Below are positions 6,933-14,658 of a DNA stretch of 16,031 nucleotides, in pieces. Under the pieces are notes generated by a model. That model was not told the DNA's origin and made no database searches. It saw nothing but the letters and a program-made list of their open reading frames with translations. The DNA is taken from contig MEEC01000032.1 of NCBI GenBank assembly GCA_001724315.1, positions 1 to 16,031 on the forward strand, read 5' to 3'. Numbering within the stretch: position 1 is the stretch's first letter; every line of letters starts with the position of its first letter. This DNA comes from Lautropia sp. SCN 70-15 (GTDB taxonomy: Bacteria > Pseudomonadota > Gammaproteobacteria > Burkholderiales > Burkholderiaceae_E). Position numbers and translations under genes: made by a program.

Positions 6933-7135
6933 ACCCGGTCCTTGTCACGCGGCACACGCGTGTCGATGCCCTTGAGGAAGCCGCGCATCGACTTCATGTC
7001 GCGCACCGGAACGAACTCGGCCCGCCCTTCGTGCACGATGATCTCGATCTTCTGCCCCGGCCTGATCGACAGCGACTCGCGGACATCCTTAGGGATGACC
7101 ACCTGGAATTTTTCGGAAACAGTGACTGTTGTCAT
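6929..7135 (-). CDS. vapB: AbrB/MazE-type antitoxin (VapB role)
   Basis: A 68-residue SpoVT-AbrB swapped-hairpin protein: VTVSEKFQVVIPKDVRESLSIRPG is the DNA-binding part (written here as family motif, residues 4-27), and the remaining charged tail (FLKGIDTRVPR) is the likely toxin-binding part. It should neutralise the VapC encoded directly downstream and repress its own promoter. ATG at 7135 has AAGGA six bases upstream. It overlaps the monooxygenase stop by four bases (ATGA) and the toxin TTG by four bases. The spacing and the promoter at 7159-7187 mean it could be made both from the catabolic transcript and from its own start. Confidence 0.92.
   Translation of the reverse strand: MTTVTVSEKFQVVIPKDVRESLSIRPGQKIEIIVHEGRAEFVPVRDMKSMRGFLKGIDTRVPRDKDRV
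6945..6967. repeat. Antitoxin-tail direct repeat, copy 2
   Basis: Encodes the DTRVPR tail of the intact antitoxin and matches 6373-6395 at 22 of 23 bases. The two copies lie 572 bases apart and bracket the toxin gene. Confidence 0.75.
7118..7130. promoter_or_regulatory. Small palindrome at the start of the antitoxin gene
   Basis: AACAGT and ACTGTT form six-base arms around one G, covering early codons of the antitoxin. AbrB-type antitoxins often bind short palindromes near their own start, so this is a possible operator. It is short enough to be chance. Confidence 0.3.
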
Positions 7136-8187
7136 ACAGATTCCTTATCGATGGCAGAATCGTAAGATGGACGGTCGGTGCAGTCAATGCGAACCGCGAG
7201 CCCGAGCACCGATGCCAGCCGATGGGATGCCGCCGTGAACTCCGCCATGAGCTGCTCGACAATTTCTTCGGTCGGCTGAATTCGATCCGCGAACGCTATA
7301 GCGGGTCCGAGCGACAGCATTCCGCGGCTCCAGTCTCCCTCACGGTAGCAGTGATCGCGCGCATACCGGCCGAGTATCAACTCGCCAAATGCTTCGTGGT
7401 TGTCCGCACCCGATGCCTCGATTCGTGCCACTTCCTCGGCGGTATCGTTGCGCAGAACGCGCCATGTGTTGCGTAACGAACGAAGCACGGTCATGGTCGA
7501 GTTCTCGTCGCACTCCAGCAGCCGGTTCTTGTAGGCCGGGTGAACTGCGATCTCCTCGGCAACGAGGAAGCGGCTCCCCATGACCACCGCGCCCGCGCCA
7601 AGCGACAGCGCCGCAAGAATCTGCGCGCCGGTCCCGATTCCGCCGCCCAGCGCGAACGGAATCCGAAGTCGTTCGGATGCAAGTGCGCCGAGCAGCGAGG
7701 CAGGCAGTTCGTTCATGCCGGGGTGTCCGCCTTCCTCCATGCCGACGATTGCCACTGCGTCGACCCCCATGGCTTGCGCAGACAATGCATGCCGGGTGCT
7801 CGAGCACTTATGAATGACCACGCCGCCGGCATCATGGATGCGCCGCACGAGATCACCCGGCGGCAGGCCGGCAGTCTCAAAATGCCTGACGCCTTCCTCC
7901 AGCGCGGCATCGAGATCCGCGTTCACACGGCGGTTGGCTGACTCGCGCGCGGACACCGTCAGGTTGACGCCGAAAGGCCTGCCGGCGGCGAGATCCCGGC
8001 ACTTCCGGATCTCGGCGCGCACCGACCGCGCGTCGTCGAACGAACGCGTAGTAATGAACCCCATGCATCGGGCACGCGCCGAAGCCGCTACGTACTTGGC
8101 GTCCGAAAGCCACATCAAGCCGCCGCACAGGATCGGCCTCTCGATCCCGAACATCTGCGTCAAAGCGGTGCGCGCCAATTCGGCCAC
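7132..8187 (-). CDS. Nitronate monooxygenase-family FMN enzyme
   Basis: A 351-residue TIM-barrel flavoprotein of the nitronate monooxygenase/2-nitropropane dioxygenase family. MFGIERPILCGGLMWLS opens the barrel, H155 in EEGGHPG is the expected catalytic histidine, and GGGIGTG (181-187) plus GSRF (204-207) bind FMN phosphate. In acyl-CoA degradation clusters, family members are often annotated this way without proof, and some are enoyl-reductase-like, so the substrate is open. The frame is open back to 8247, inside the CoA-transferase gene. GTG at 8187, two bases before (downstream of) that gene's TAG, gives a normal N-terminus; ATG at 8154 is the alternative. The last 19 or so residues overlap the promoter and ribosome site of the antitoxin gene and may not be ancestral. 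Confidence 0.87.
   Translation of the reverse strand: MAELARTALTQMFGIERPILCGGLMWLSDAKYVAASARARCMGFITTRSFDDARSVRAEIRKCRDLAAGRPFGVNLTVSARESANRRVNADLDAALEEGVRHFETAGLPPGDLVRRIHDAGGVVIHKCSSTRHALSAQAMGVDAVAIVGMEEGGHPGMNELPASLLGALASERLRIPFALGGGIGTGAQILAALSLGAGAVVMGSRFLVAEEIAVHPAYKNRLLECDENSTMTVLRSLRNTWRVLRNDTAEEVARIEASGADNHEAFGELILGRYARDHCYREGDWSRGMLSLGPAIAFADRIQPTEEIVEQLMAEFTAASHRLASVLGLAVRIDCTDRPSYDSAIDKESV
7159..7187 (-). promoter_or_regulatory. Internal sigma70-like promoter for the toxin-antitoxin genes
   Basis: On the minus strand TTGACT (7187-7182) is followed after exactly 17 bases by TACGAT (7164-7159), matching consensus at five and four of six positions. Transcription would start near 7152, a short distance before the antitoxin ATG at 7135 with its AAGGA. 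The promoter lies inside the last codons of the monooxygenase gene, so the toxin-antitoxin block can be expressed separately from the catabolic operon. Confidence 0.6.
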
Positions 8188-8188
8188 C

Positions 8189-9328
8189 CTATGCAGCAGG
8201 CTCAGGTTCGGGACCAATGGGTTCTGCGCGCACGCCGCCCCTGTCAACGCTGGGCGTCAGCGGCGTTGCCTCGCAAGGTACATTCAGCATGCCTTCGAGC
8301 GCCACGGGAAACCGGCAGAACGGCCCTCCCTCGGTTTCGACGATCAACCCTCGGTGGGCGAACTGGGGGTGCGTGGCCAAGTCCGATGGGGCGAGCACGG
8401 GCATGACCGGCACATCTGCGTCCACGAGTCTCTGGACCGCATCACAGCAATCGATCTCGATCAGAGCCCGAGCTATCGCTCCATTGATCGCAGCCGCCTC
8501 GGCGGCGCGCCTGCGATGGTCATCGAAGGTGGGGTCGGCATATGGGCCGACCGACAAGACCCTGACGAGTCGCTTCCAGAAGTGATCCTCCAACGCCGCG
8601 ATCGTTATCTCTCGACCATCCCTGCATCGAAAAGTGCCGTACGCTGCTCGCTCCCGTGAAAGACGACGCTGCTCTCCGCGCTCCGATACCCCGAGCTGAG
8701 AGAAGTGCCCGAGCCGCGGATTCATCCAGTGCACGATGCTGTCGGTCAGCGAGACGTCGAGATACTGACCGCGCCCGCTGCGTTCACGTTGATACAGCGC
8801 TGCCAGCGTGGCCGACAGAGCGGCCATTGCGCCACCAAGGTCCGCAACCGGCAAGCCGAAGGTCTGCTCAACCGGTCCGTCGACCCTGCCCGACAACGCC
8901 AACGACCCGCTGGCCGCCAGGTAGTTCAAGTCGTGGCCAGGCAACATCGCATCGGGTCCTGTCTGCCCGTATCCCGTTAGCGAGACGTAGATCAAACGAG
9001 GATTCCGCGCGGATAGTGTTGCGTAGTCGAGTCCCAGCCGACTCATCACGCCTGGCCGATAGGACTCGACCAAGACATCGGCGGCGCTGGCGATATCGAT
9101 GATCCGTGCGGTCTCCGCCGGATTCTTCAGATCGGCGAGCAGGCTACGCTTGCCGCGATTGACTGATGCGAACACTCCCGGCGCCAGTCGCCGGAGATTG
9201 TCGCCATGGGGCGGCCGTTCGACCTTCAAGACATCGGCGCCGAGCTCTACCAGGCTTTGCGTGAAAAAGGGGCCTGGTAAGAGTTCGCTGAAGTCGACAA
9301 CGGAGACGTCTGACAGCGGAGCATTCAT
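8189..9328 (-). CDS. CaiB/BaiF family (class III) CoA-transferase
   Basis: A 379-residue class III CoA-transferase, which moves CoA between carboxylic acids; alpha-methylacyl-CoA racemases share the fold. The N-terminal VVDFSELLPGPF and LGADVLKVERP, then VNRGKRSLLADLK, are diagnostic. GHDLNY (131-136) and D163 in LPVADLGGA are the positions used by the transferase aspartate or by the racemase His/Asp pair, so sequence alone does not decide between the two. Length is slightly below the usual 390-410. ATG at 9328 overlaps the acyl-CoA synthetase stop by four bases (ATGA), and the TAG is followed at once by the next gene. In this operon it may charge the pathway substrate or racemise a 2-methyl-branched acyl-CoA. 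Confidence 0.92.
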   Translation of the reverse strand: MNAPLSDVSVVDFSELLPGPFFTQSLVELGADVLKVERPPHGDNLRRLAPGVFASVNRGKRSLLADLKNPAETARIIDIASAADVLVESYRPGVMSRLGLDYATLSARNPRLIYVSLTGYGQTGPDAMLPGHDLNYLAASGSLALSGRVDGPVEQTFGLPVADLGGAMAALSATLAALYQRERSGRGQYLDVSLTDSIVHWMNPRLGHFSQLGVSERGEQRRLSRERAAYGTFRCRDGREITIAALEDHFWKRLVRVLSVGPYADPTFDDHRRRAAEAAAINGAIARALIEIDCCDAVQRLVDADVPVMPVLAPSDLATHPQFAHRGLIVETEGGPFCRFPVALEGMLNVPCEATPLTPSVDRGGVRAEPIGPEPEPAA

Positions 9329-11493
9329 CGAGCGAAGTCTCCAGGGAGGCTACCGGCGATCAACGCATCCAGCGCGATTACGCCTTGCCCTTGCTCTCCG
9401 ACCCATACCGGATTGAGATCGATCTCCTCGATGCGATCAGCGTTCTCGGAAACGAAGTCGGACATCTTGAGAAGCAGCCCCTGCAGGGCCTCGAGATCCC
9501 GGCTCGGCCGGCCCCGCGCACCGTCGAGCACCGGAAAACTCCGGATCTCGCGGATCATCGCCAGCGCATCGTTGGGAGTGAGCGGCAACAGCCGGCGCGC
9601 GACGTCCTTGAACAACTCGACATAGATGCCTCCGAGACCAAAGGTCAAGACATGCCCGAAGACTGGATCCCGCGAGACCCCGACCAGAACCTCGACGCCA
9701 CCCTCCTTCGCCATACCCTCGATCAGCAGCCCCTCAATCTCGGCTTCGGGCATGGCTTTCGAGACCGAGGCATGGATCGACCGCCACGCGTTGCGAAGGC
9801 TTTCGTCGTCGCGGATACCGACGCTGACGCCCCCGACGTCCGACTTGTGCTGGATGTCGGGGCTGACGACTTTGGCCACAACTGGATAACCGATTCGGCT
9901 TGCGATATCGAGCGCTTCGTCGACATCTCGAGCAACCTCGCATCGGGGCACCGGGACGCCTGCTGCGGCAAGCCACGCCTTCGCCTGCGGTTCAGAAATC
10001 GGTGACGCCGACTGGGATGCCCGTTCCATCTGTGCGCCGGACCCGATTGCCGGTGTGCGAAGGCGCAGGGGCAGGCGGTCCGGCTCGAAGTCGCGCTTCC
10101 ACCTGGCGTACTCTCCCCAACGGTGGATCGCCTTCACCGCCTTTCCGGCGGACCGCATCGGCATCATTCCCGCTTGGGAGAACACCGAAAATCCCCCACC
10201 GAGGCTGTCGCTCATCCAGATCGGCACGATCGGCACCGGACTTTCGGCCTGCACGCGAACCACGTCCCGCGCGGTCCGCTCCGTCACACTGCCGTAGTCC
10301 AATGCCATGGGCAGCAGGACCATCGACACCCCCGGGTCGCGACAGACAGCGGCCATCGTCTTCTCGACGATCGTCGGGTCGGCCAGTACGGCAGTGGTCG
10401 TGTCGATCGGGTTTGCCGTCGCCGCGTACGATGGAAGATGCTCACGCAGGACTGCAAGCGTCTCGGGAGCGAAATCGGCAAGGCGAACACCCTGGGCGCC
10501 GACCATGTCAGCCGTGAGCGCCGTGGTGCCGCCCGACGAACAGTAGATGCCGATCTCGTTCTGCAGGTCGACCTGACTGGCAGGGTCGGGGATCTTGCGG
10601 ACCAGCAACCAGGCGGTGTCGACGAGCTCGTCCAGATCGTCGACCTCGATCACCCCGAATTGCCTAAACACCGTGCTGTTGACTTCAGCCGAACCCGTGA
10701 TAGATGCCGTATGCGACTGAGCCGCCTTCATTCCGTACTCTGATTTGCCGACCTTTAGTGCGACGATCGGCTTACCCTTGCGGGCAGCGTGGCGGATCGC
10801 ATCCAGGAAACGCGGCCCGTCCTTGATGCCCTCGAGCAGAGCAACGATGACCCGGATGTCTTCGGCATCCGCCATGTAGCGAATGAAATCGCTGACCTGC
10901 AGATCAACCTCGTTACCGGTCGACGCCCACAGGCCGACGCCGAACCCGCGCCGCATGGCCTGCATGATCGATCTGCCGAGCCCGCCGCCCTGGGTAACCA
11001 GCCCGACAGGCCCACTGTTCAAGTCGTCCTTGAACGCCGGGGAGAAAGTAAAGCCCAAGCGCTTGTTAACGTTGCACAGGCCCGGGCAGTTGGGTCCATA
11101 GATCCGCATTCCGGAGCGCTCGGCGATGCGCTTCATCGCTTCCTGCATCCGGTGGCCCTCTTCTCCGGCTTCTCCGAAGCCAGAACTGAGGATGATCGCG
11201 AACCTCACCCCACGCGACGCGCATTCTTCGATTACACCGAGCACGGCACCCGCGGGCACCGCCACGACCGCCAGATCTGGCGTCTCAGGCAGCGCCGCGA
11301 CGCGCTCATAGCACTTGTGGCCACGGATCTCGGTACGCGTCGCGTTGACGAGATACAAGTTGCCGCGGAAATCGGAATGGTCCAGGAGATTGGTCAGCAC
11401 ACGCTCGCCGATGCTGGCAGGCCGTTCGCTGGCTCCGACAACCACGACCGAGCGGGGATCGACGAGAAGGGAGAGGTCGAGGGTGTGGTTCAT
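9325..11493 (-). CDS. ADP-forming acyl-CoA synthetase (acetate--CoA ligase family)
   Basis: A 722-residue fused alpha-beta NDP-forming acyl-CoA synthetase. It forms acyl-CoA from acid, CoA and ATP with ADP and phosphate released, working through a phosphohistidine. Order of domains: CoA-binding Rossmann domain (VVVVGASERPASIGERV near 16-32, YGPNCPG near 132-138), succinyl-CoA-ligase-like domains with the phosphorylated histidine H261 in QSHTASITGS, and a C-terminal ATP-grasp domain from about 500 with H549 in HKSDVGGV and EIDLNPVWV near the end. ATG at 11493 is preferred because GAGGGG lies five bases upstream; an in-frame GTG at 11499 is possible. It follows the acyl-CoA dehydrogenase stop by nine bases and overlaps the CoA-transferase start by four. 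It probably activates the acid taken up by the cell, or recovers energy from an acyl-CoA product. Confidence 0.93.
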   Translation of the reverse strand: MNHTLDLSLLVDPRSVVVVGASERPASIGERVLTNLLDHSDFRGNLYLVNATRTEIRGHKCYERVAALPETPDLAVVAVPAGAVLGVIEECASRGVRFAIILSSGFGEAGEEGHRMQEAMKRIAERSGMRIYGPNCPGLCNVNKRLGFTFSPAFKDDLNSGPVGLVTQGGGLGRSIMQAMRRGFGVGLWASTGNEVDLQVSDFIRYMADAEDIRVIVALLEGIKDGPRFLDAIRHAARKGKPIVALKVGKSEYGMKAAQSHTASITGSAEVNSTVFRQFGVIEVDDLDELVDTAWLLVRKIPDPASQVDLQNEIGIYCSSGGTTALTADMVGAQGVRLADFAPETLAVLREHLPSYAATANPIDTTTAVLADPTIVEKTMAAVCRDPGVSMVLLPMALDYGSVTERTARDVVRVQAESPVPIVPIWMSDSLGGGFSVFSQAGMMPMRSAGKAVKAIHRWGEYARWKRDFEPDRLPLRLRTPAIGSGAQMERASQSASPISEPQAKAWLAAAGVPVPRCEVARDVDEALDIASRIGYPVVAKVVSPDIQHKSDVGGVSVGIRDDESLRNAWRSIHASVSKAMPEAEIEGLLIEGMAKEGGVEVLVGVSRDPVFGHVLTFGLGGIYVELFKDVARRLLPLTPNDALAMIREIRSFPVLDGARGRPSRDLEALQGLLLKMSDFVSENADRIEEIDLNPVWVGEQGQGVIALDALIAGSLPGDFAR

Positions 11494-11502
11494 CTTCACC
11501 CC

Positions 11503-12651
11503 TCAGGCGATTGCCGACATGCCGAGGATCTCGCGACCGACGATCAGCGTCTGCACTTCAGTCGTGCCTTCCGGGATCGTGCCCCCGCGCGTATCCCGGA
11601 AGATCCGCTCGATCGGGTAGTCGACCGAGTAACCAATGGCGCCGTGCACTTGCAGGGCCATGTGGGCCACTTCATGCGCCGCCTCGGTGGCATACAGCTT
11701 GGCGATCGAGCATTCGGTGCGCGCCCCGCCGCCCCGCTCGAGCGCTGCCGCAGCCCTGTAACCGAGAGCGCGTGCCGCTTCAACGCGGATCGTCATGTCG
11801 ACCACGTGCTTTTGCACGAGCTGGAAGCTCCCGATCGGGCGCCCGAACTGCTTCCTGGTCTTCGCGTACTCGATCGTCAGGTCCAGCGCGGCCTGTGCAG
11901 CTCCAACTGCCCCCATGGCGATGTTCATCCTTGCGGGGTCGAGGCCGGCAAGCATCTTGGACAGTGCATTGCCCTCTTGCCCAAGCAGATTCTCAGCCGG
12001 TACCACAGTGTCGTTGAACCCTAGTTCTGCGGTGCCGGTACTTCGCAGGACCATGGTTTCGAGCGGACGAACGTCGTACTTGGACACATCGCGCTCCACG
12101 ATGAACATCGACAGCCCCCCCTCGCATTCCGGGCTGTAGGTGCGAGCCACCACGATTCCGAAGTCAGCAAAGGCCCCATTGGTGATCCAGAGCTTCCGAC
12201 CATTCAGCACGTAATGGTCTCCACGACGGTCGGCGCGGGTCTGAATCCCCGCGACGTTCGAACCGATGTTCGGCTCGGTCAGCGCGGTGAATGAGCGGCG
12301 CTTGGACTCGAGTAGAGGCTCCAGGAAGCGCTTCTTCTGCTCGGCGGTTCCATCCTTGGCCAGCCTGGCGATGCTGCCATTCGTAATGTTCAACATCGTG
12401 CGAAGTGACAGCCACGCGTAGCCCGCCTCCTCCATCAGCATGGCCCAGGTCGGGTAGTCGAGAGCCATGCCACCGTCTTCTTCCGGCAACTTGCCGCCGA
12501 TGTAGCCGAACTGCCTAAGTTCACCTAGCAGCTCGAACGGAAATGTGCGCGCCTGGTCGTGCTGGCCCGCAATCGGCGCAACGCGCTCCGCCATGAACCG
12601 TCGAATGCTGTCACGCAGCAAAGTCTGCTCGGGGGTCGGTTCGAAGTACAT
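11503..12651 (-). CDS. Acyl-CoA dehydrogenase
   Basis: A 382-residue FAD enzyme of the acyl-CoA dehydrogenase family, introducing a trans-2 double bond in acyl-CoA and passing electrons to ETF. The frame opens earlier, but ATG at 12651 is clearly the start: AGGAG sits seven bases upstream and MYFEPTPEQTLLRDSIRRF is a normal N-terminus. ALTEPNIGSNVAG and LWITNGAFADFGIVVA form the FAD/substrate-binding strands, KQFGRPIGSFQLVQ and the helix after it the C-terminal bundle, and E361 in IPEGTTEVQ is the expected catalytic base. Length is typical of the family. It comes 46 bases after the regulator gene and is the first enzyme gene of the series. Substrate chain type cannot be read. Confidence 0.95.
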   Translation of the reverse strand: MYFEPTPEQTLLRDSIRRFMAERVAPIAGQHDQARTFPFELLGELRQFGYIGGKLPEEDGGMALDYPTWAMLMEEAGYAWLSLRTMLNITNGSIARLAKDGTAEQKKRFLEPLLESKRRSFTALTEPNIGSNVAGIQTRADRRGDHYVLNGRKLWITNGAFADFGIVVARTYSPECEGGLSMFIVERDVSKYDVRPLETMVLRSTGTAELGFNDTVVPAENLLGQEGNALSKMLAGLDPARMNIAMGAVGAAQAALDLTIEYAKTRKQFGRPIGSFQLVQKHVVDMTIRVEAARALGYRAAAALERGGGARTECSIAKLYATEAAHEVAHMALQVHGAIGYSVDYPIERIFRDTRGGTIPEGTTEVQTLIVGREILGMSAIA

Positions 12652-12697
12652 CAAGATCTCCTCTGGAAACTCTGTCGAAAATGCAACCGGCGCCCAC

Positions 12698-13444
12698 TCA
12701 AGGGGCCGCATCGCGAAATATCTGCTTCTTCACCTCGAGCAGCGACTCGAGATAGGCATCCCGGCTCTTGCGGAAGCGTTCGGTCGGGCCAGTAATGGAC
12801 AGCGCAAATGGCTCCCCGCCGATGTACCCGGCGACTCCGAGGGCGGTCACGCCTTCGGTCCCTTCCCCTTCGGCCTCGGCCCATCCCCGTTCGCGGGCCC
12901 GATGCGCCTGGCGCTCGAGTTCGGCCATGTCGACGATCGTTGTCGGCGTGAGTTTCCTTAACGGCTTCAGGCGAAGCTGGCGGGCCGCCTCGTCCGACGG
13001 CACCACCGCGAGCAGCGCCTTCCCCATGCCTGATGCATGCACGGCGATCTTGTCGCCCACCTTCATGACGTAGCGCAAGTGGTGCCGCGCCTCCTGGATA
13101 GCGAGGATCTTTACGTAGCCAAGCTCGAGACGGCCGAACAAGGCGGATTCACCAGTCTTCTCACTGAGGAGTTCGGTCGCCTCTCGCGCAACCGCTCGAA
13201 TCGGGTCGTTGTCGGCGATCTCTCTCGCGAGGATCAACAGTCGCCCGGTCGGATAGAAACGCTTGGAACGGACCGTGCGCATCACATAGCCGGTGTCCAG
13301 CAGAGTCTGGAGCAGATCCGAGCAGCTGCTCTCGGGGATTCCCAACTGTCGAGCGATCTCCGAATTCGACAACTCGCGTTTCTCGTGGGCAAACGCCTCG
13401 AAGACGGCCATGGTCCGAGCGGCGGCGGGAACGAGCACTGACAT
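12698..13444 (-). CDS. IclR-family transcriptional regulator
   Basis: A 248-residue IclR-family regulator with an N-terminal winged helix (about 5-70; recognition region SNSEIARQLGIPESSCSDLLQTL) and a C-terminal effector domain (about 90-240) with GESALFGRLELGYVKI, HASGMGKALLA and a late ALGVAGYIGGEPFALSITGP. The open frame reaches 13507, but ATG at 13444 with GGAG six bases upstream is the start; the upstream residues are not IclR-like. It is first in the minus-strand series and divergent from the Bug-family gene, the usual arrangement for an IclR protein controlling a catabolic operon in response to a pathway acid. The palindrome at 13558-13571 is its likely target. Confidence 0.94.
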   Translation of the reverse strand: MSVLVPAAARTMAVFEAFAHEKRELSNSEIARQLGIPESSCSDLLQTLLDTGYVMRTVRSKRFYPTGRLLILAREIADNDPIRAVAREATELLSEKTGESALFGRLELGYVKILAIQEARHHLRYVMKVGDKIAVHASGMGKALLAVVPSDEAARQLRLKPLRKLTPTTIVDMAELERQAHRARERGWAEAEGEGTEGVTALGVAGYIGGEPFALSITGPTERFRKSRDAYLESLLEVKKQIFRDAAP

Positions 13445-13478
13445 GAATAGCTCCGAAATTTCGTAGATGTATTCAAAT

Positions 13479-13507
13479 CTTACAAAGACTTTCCGACGCT
13501 TTTCCAA
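13479..13507 (-). promoter_or_regulatory. Possible promoter of the IclR-led operon
   Basis: On the minus strand TTGGAA (13507-13502) is followed after 17 bases by TGTAAG (13484-13479), each matching consensus in four of six positions. The start would be about 28 bases before the regulator ATG. This is a moderate match in an otherwise AT-richer gap, so confidence is limited. Confidence 0.35.
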
Positions 13508-13520
13508 GTAAAGATGTGAG

Positions 13521-13548
13521 TTGACCAGTGCCTATTCCATGGTATGCT
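13521..13548 (+). promoter_or_regulatory. Sigma70-like promoter of the Bug/DUF35/thiolase genes
   Basis: TTGACC at 13521-13526 and TATGCT at 13543-13548 are separated by 16 bases and match consensus at five and four positions. CCATGGTAT at 13538-13546 overlaps the -10 and resembles CCGTGGTAT at 13567-13575 in the neighbouring palindrome, so a regulator binding both could sit on the polymerase site. Confidence 0.55.
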
Positions 13549-13557
13549 GCAGCCTAT

Positions 13558-13571
13558 CACGGTATACCGTG
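13558..13571. promoter_or_regulatory. Perfect 14-base palindrome, candidate IclR operator
   Basis: CACGGTATACCGTG is a perfect inverted repeat lying just after the predicted transcription start of the plus-strand genes, in the gap shared with the IclR-led operon. Flanking bases (TAT before, GTATA after) partly extend it. Position and symmetry fit repression of the Bug-gene promoter by the adjacent IclR protein; the assignment to that protein is inference. Confidence 0.6.
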
Positions 13572-13640
13572 GTATAACAAGCTGTCGATTTCCGAGAACC
13601 GCGGCACATTCGGATTGCCGCAACAACGGAGGAGTTGGAC

Positions 13641-14648
13641 ATGAAGCAAGTCAAATCGTTCCGCAGCCTGATTTCAATGTTGTCCACGGCCACCGTGGCG
13701 GGTTCCATGGCATTCGCCGGAGCGCCGCAAGAAGCAAAAGCGCAGGAATACCCGAGCCGCGCAATTGCCTGGGTCGTTCCCTTTACGCCGGGCGGGATCA
13801 CGGACACCGCGTCTCGCCTTGTCGCGAAAGTTCTCACCGAGAACATGGGTCAGTCGGTGGTCATCGAGAACCGCTCCGGCGCCGGCGGAATGATAGGCAC
13901 CGAGTACGTCGCGCGTTCAGCTCCCGACGGATACACCTGGATCTACGCGACACAGGGCACGATGGCCTCGAACCCCTCCCTCTACAAGACGCTCCGATAC
14001 GACCCGAAGAAGGACTTCGTTCCGGTCCGCGCAATGATGGCGACACCAACGGTTCTCGTCGTCAACGCTGACCGTCCCTACAAGACGGTGCAGGAGCTCG
14101 TCGAGTACGCAAAGAAGAACCCCGGAAAGGTCAACTTCGGTTCCGCTGGGCCCGGCACGGGGACCCACCTGTCTGCCGAGTTGTTCCAGGCGGTCGCCGG
14201 CATCAAGATGACGCACATCCCGTACAAGGGAAGCGCCCCCGCACTGAACGATCTCGTTGGCGGCGCGGTCGACGTGATGTTCGACTATCCGGTCAGCGCA
14301 GGGCCGCACATCCGCGCAGGCAAGCTCCGCGCACTCGTGATGACTGGCCGCAGTCGCCTGAACTCCATTCCGGACGTCCCCACCGTGGCGGAGGCTGGCT
14401 TCCCTGGGGCGGAAATGACGAGCTGGTCCGGAATCATGGTGCCGGCGGGGACTCCGGAACCGGTCGTGAAACGGATTTCCGACGAGCTAGGCAAGGCTCT
14501 CGCGCATCCTGAAGTGCAAACCTACGCCGAAACGAACGGGAGCACGATCCTGAAGGATGTCGCTCTCGAAAAGTTCGCCGCATACCTCGACGCCGAGATG
14601 AAGTTGCTGGCAGACGTCGTCAAGCGCGCGGGCATCGAGCCCAAGTAA
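13641..14648 (+). CDS. Bug/TctC-family periplasmic solute-binding protein
   Basis: A 335-residue tripartite tricarboxylate transporter receptor of the Bug family, which captures organic acids in the periplasm. ATG at 13641 is chosen because GGAGGAG (13628-13634) lies six bases upstream. A signal peptide is clear: basic MKQVKSFR, a modest hydrophobic stretch, and a probable cut after AKA (residue 34), leaving QEYPSRAI as mature start. Family marks are VVPFTPGGITDTASRL, VVIENRSGAGGMIGTEYVA, NFGSAGPGTGTHLSAELF, HIPYKGSAPALNDLVGGAVDVMFD and a PDVPTVAEAGFPG segment near 250. No TctA/TctB membrane genes are adjacent, as is common for Bug proteins. It starts the plus-strand group, with the next gene ten bases on, so its ligand is probably the pathway substrate. 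Confidence 0.96.
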   Translation: MKQVKSFRSLISMLSTATVAGSMAFAGAPQEAKAQEYPSRAIAWVVPFTPGGITDTASRLVAKVLTENMGQSVVIENRSGAGGMIGTEYVARSAPDGYTWIYATQGTMASNPSLYKTLRYDPKKDFVPVRAMMATPTVLVVNADRPYKTVQELVEYAKKNPGKVNFGSAGPGTGTHLSAELFQAVAGIKMTHIPYKGSAPALNDLVGGAVDVMFDYPVSAGPHIRAGKLRALVMTGRSRLNSIPDVPTVAEAGFPGAEMTSWSGIMVPAGTPEPVVKRISDELGKALAHPEVQTYAETNGSTILKDVALEKFAAYLDAEMKLLADVVKRAGIEPK

Positions 14649-14658
14649 GGATCGGTCG

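Noticed and set aside
6373..6967. Direct repeats around vapC as attachment sites of a mobile element
   Set aside because: They encode the conserved tail of two paralogous antitoxins, so duplication of coding sequence explains them; no integrase or transposase is present.
8188..8247. Upstream extension of the nitronate monooxygenase
   Set aside because: It would overlap the CoA-transferase coding end by 59 bases; GTG at 8187 gives a family-like N-terminus right after the TAG.
10789..12024. 411-codon open frame on the plus strand
   Set aside because: Spans two well-supported minus-strand genes and shows no domain of its own.
12652..12711. Longer start for acyl-CoA dehydrogenase
   Set aside because: The ATG at 12651 has an excellent AGGAG and a normal family N-terminus; the extension would run into the regulator gene.
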